Source: JAAYXU01 sp050942555 (GTDB taxonomy: Bacteria > Bacillota > Clostridia > Christensenellales > UMGS416). From it: a DNA stretch of 32,183 nucleotides. The notes under the pieces were generated by a model. That model was not told where the DNA came from. It saw only the letters and a list, made by a program, of their open reading frames with translations, and searched no databases. Where the stretch lies: positions 1-32,183 of the forward strand of contig JBMNNN010000004.1 of NCBI GenBank assembly GCA_050942555.1, in the 5' to 3' direction. Position 1 is the first letter of the stretch. Every line of letters starts with the position of its first letter. A program made the position numbers and the translations under genes. This document shows, piece after piece, positions 31,100 through 32,183 of the stretch.

Positions 31100-31813
31100 A
31101 TGATCGTCCATACATTCGCAACGCCCGGATCCATCGCGGATCCGGCGCATACAGTGCAGGGCTGCTTTGTGGTGGTGCTGGACGTGCTACGGGCCACTAG
31201 CACCATCATCACCGCGCTCAGCCGGGGAGCGCGGGCCGTGATACCGGTAGAGGATATCCCCGAAGCCATCGCGCTCTCGCGCACGCTCGGCCGCGACGCG
31301 GTGCTGCTGTGCGGCGAACGGCAGGGGGTACGCATATCCGGGTTCGATCTGGGGAATTCGCCGCTCGAATACACATCCGAACGGGTGGCCGGCCGGACGC
31401 TCGTCATGACCACGACCAACGGGACGCGGGCGATCGTCGCCGCCCGGGGTGCGGAGGAGATCGTCATAGGCGGCATCCTCAACGCGGCGTCGGTGGCGCG
31501 GATGGCGCAGCGCTCGGGGCTGTCCGTGACGCTGCTCATGGCCGGAACGCAGGGCCGGTTTTCGCTGGAGGACGCGCTGGGCGCAGGAGCGATCATCGAT
31601 GTGCTGCCCGACGCCCGGCCCGACGATCTGGGGCATGCATGCTACCGGCTGTTCCGTGAAAGCCGGGCCGATCTCAGGGGCGCGCTGGAGGTCTGCGCGC
31701 ACTATCGCAGGCTCGTTGAGCTGGGGTTTGCCGACGATATCGCCTGGTGCATAAAGCGCGACGCGCTCGACACGGTTCCGCGCTTTGAGAAGGACCGCAT
31801 CGTTGCGGGGTGA
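31100..31813 (+). CDS. comB: ComB-family 2-phosphosulfolactate phosphatase homologue
   Basis: A 237-residue protein of the ComB family. In methanogens ComB removes phosphate from 2-phosphosulfolactate on the way to coenzyme M; many bacteria without coenzyme M also carry it, with unclear function. Family landmarks are VVLDVLRATSTIITAL, LLCGERQGVRISGFDLGNSP, VMTTTNGTRAIVAA and LMAGTQGRFSLEDALGAG. ATG 31100 is chosen with AAGGGTG (31088-31094) upstream; TTG 31097 is the alternative. No other sulfolactate gene is near. It ends the run before a terminator. Confidence 0.88.
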   Translation: MIVHTFATPGSIADPAHTVQGCFVVVLDVLRATSTIITALSRGARAVIPVEDIPEAIALSRTLGRDAVLLCGERQGVRISGFDLGNSPLEYTSERVAGRTLVMTTTNGTRAIVAARGAEEIVIGGILNAASVARMAQRSGLSVTLLMAGTQGRFSLEDALGAGAIIDVLPDARPDDLGHACYRLFRESRADLRGALEVCAHYRRLVELGFADDIAWCIKRDALDTVPRFEKDRIVAG

Positions 31814-31856
31814 AGTGCGACCATCGCATACGCCGCCGGAACGGCAGGATTGAAAC

Positions 31857-31880
31857 AAGCCCTCAGTATGGAGGGCTTTT
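31857..31880 (+). terminator. Intrinsic terminator after comB
   Basis: AAGCCCTC (31857-31864) pairs with GAGGGCTT (31871-31878) across a 6-base loop, ending in a run of four T. Because A residues precede the stem, it could work in both directions. It closes the darA-comB unit. Confidence 0.88.
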
Positions 31881-31925
31881 GTCACCTTCTTGTCATGAAA
31901 TAGCGTCGCCACCGATACGGTAAAT

Positions 31926-31962
31926 ATACTAACAGAGTTAAGTATTTACACTCTGTTGTTAT
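31926..31962. repeat. Palindrome overlapping the -35 box upstream of the transposase-like gene
   Basis: AACAGAGT (31931-31938) is exactly inverted as ACTCTGTT (31950-31957), with an 11-base centre. Allowing two mismatches, the arms extend to 13 bases each (31926-31938 and 31950-31962). The right arm covers the predicted -35 box. It may be an operator or part of the end of an insertion element. No T run follows. Confidence 0.5.
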
Positions 31963-31984
31963 GAGCATAAACTTCACTTATAAT
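31956..31984 (+). promoter_or_regulatory. Predicted promoter of the transposase-like gene
   Basis: TTGTTA (31956-31961) and TATAAT (31979-31984) are 17 bases apart. Transcription would begin near 31991, about 104 nt ahead of the start at 32095. The leader contains a very G-rich Shine-Dalgarno-like stretch (32050-32057) facing a 21-codon frame at 32061-32126. Confidence 0.6.
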
Positions 31985-32094
31985 AAACCTGAATCCGTGA
32001 ACCGCAACCGGCAGGAAGCCCAGCAAAAGCCCGTAGGATATGGTAAAATGGAGGGGGTGCATGGCAAAATTACTGCACCGGATGGGTGAGTTGC

Positions 32095-32183
32095 ATGGGA
32101 ACGAAGGTAAGGGCAAAAATCGGTAATTTCGAGGTTGTGTTCGGTAATGAAAGAATATTGCCGACAACAGGGCTTGCGCTGGT
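32095..32183 (+). CDS. Start of a probable transposase gene (IS1380-like), truncated by the window edge
   Basis: Only 29 codons are visible. The product begins MGTKVRAKIGNFEVV and continues FGNERILPTTGLAL. The ERILPTTGLAL segment resembles the N-terminal edge of IS1380-family DDE transposases, where a similar GLAL stretch follows a short strand. This is pattern memory on a very short stretch, so the family call is tentative. GGGTGAG (32084-32090) is a modest ribosome binding site; GTG 32086 in frame is an alternative start. The surrounding DNA is clearly AT-richer than the genes to the left, consistent with a mobile element. Confidence 0.5.
   Translation, partial: MGTKVRAKIGNFEVVFGNERILPTTGLAL

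Noticed and set aside
32061..32126. A 21-codon frame with a strong ribosome binding site as a separate gene
   Set aside because: Too short and without resemblance; mentioned only as a possible translation-limiting frame ahead of the transposase-like gene.
1..32183. CRISPR array, tRNA, rRNA, prophage, toxin-antitoxin or restriction system
   Set aside because: I looked for regularly spaced repeats, tRNA-like cloverleaf and CCA patterns, and the hallmark proteins of these systems, and saw none.

Overview
The window is a GC-rich, gene-dense stretch of a bacterial chromosome. Every convincing gene lies on the + strand. Gene content and order point to the Bacillota, most likely a high-GC member of the Clostridia; this is inference from synteny and protein families, not from a marker-gene tree. 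The main evidence is the purE-C-F-M-N-H-D cluster with a fused PurL/PurQ enzyme, mreBCD-mrdA-minD-rodA-mgsA, greA-lysS, and a yaaO-like gene followed by tmk-darA-holB-ricT, which mirrors the B. subtilis yaaO-tmk-darA-yaaR-holB-ricT block. DarA (a c-di-AMP receptor) and a PurF with a Bacillus-type propeptide and Fe-S cysteines agree with this.

Region 1 (1-9185) makes IMP. It opens with the 3' end of a long-form purL and a small stand-alone AlbA_2 (Schlafen-type) domain gene. A roughly 400 bp AT-richer control region follows, with a good sigma-A promoter, and then purE, purC, purF, purM, purN, purH and purD, mostly overlapping or a few bases apart. A strong hairpin plus a short T run lies between purN and purH. 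No purK is present.

Region 2 (9186-12838) is an ABC importer of the BMP/NupOPQ nucleoside type: one double ATPase and two permeases, but no substrate-binding lipoprotein. Its place behind purD suggests purine nucleoside salvage.

Region 3 (12839-21769) is the cell-shape and division cluster: maf, mreB, mreC, mreD, a large PBP2, minD and rodA, followed by mgsA and glpP. minC and minE are missing. A terminator overlapping a promoter separates this region from the transporter.

Region 4 (21841-25770) holds an alpha/beta hydrolase gene, then greA-lysS behind a full-consensus promoter with a leader of about 150 nt, and then a membrane-anchored protein of unknown function that overlaps lysS.

Region 5 (25804-31813) holds a PLP-dependent Orn/Lys/Arg decarboxylase-family gene, a HAD phosphatase, tmk, darA (with its own promoter), holB, ricT and a ComB-family phosphatase gene, closed by a clear intrinsic terminator.

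Region 6 (31881-32183) is AT-richer. It contains a palindrome overlapping a promoter and the first codons of what looks like a transposase, cut by the window edge.

Most of the window is conserved housekeeping DNA. I found no CRISPR array, tRNA, rRNA, prophage or recognisable defence island, and no clearly new multi-gene system. The points most worth a second look are the missing partners (no MinC/MinE, no BMP lipoprotein), the AlbA_2 gene inside the purine locus, the enlarged PBP2, the unknown lysS-linked membrane protein, and the candidate regulatory DNA upstream of purE and of the transposase.
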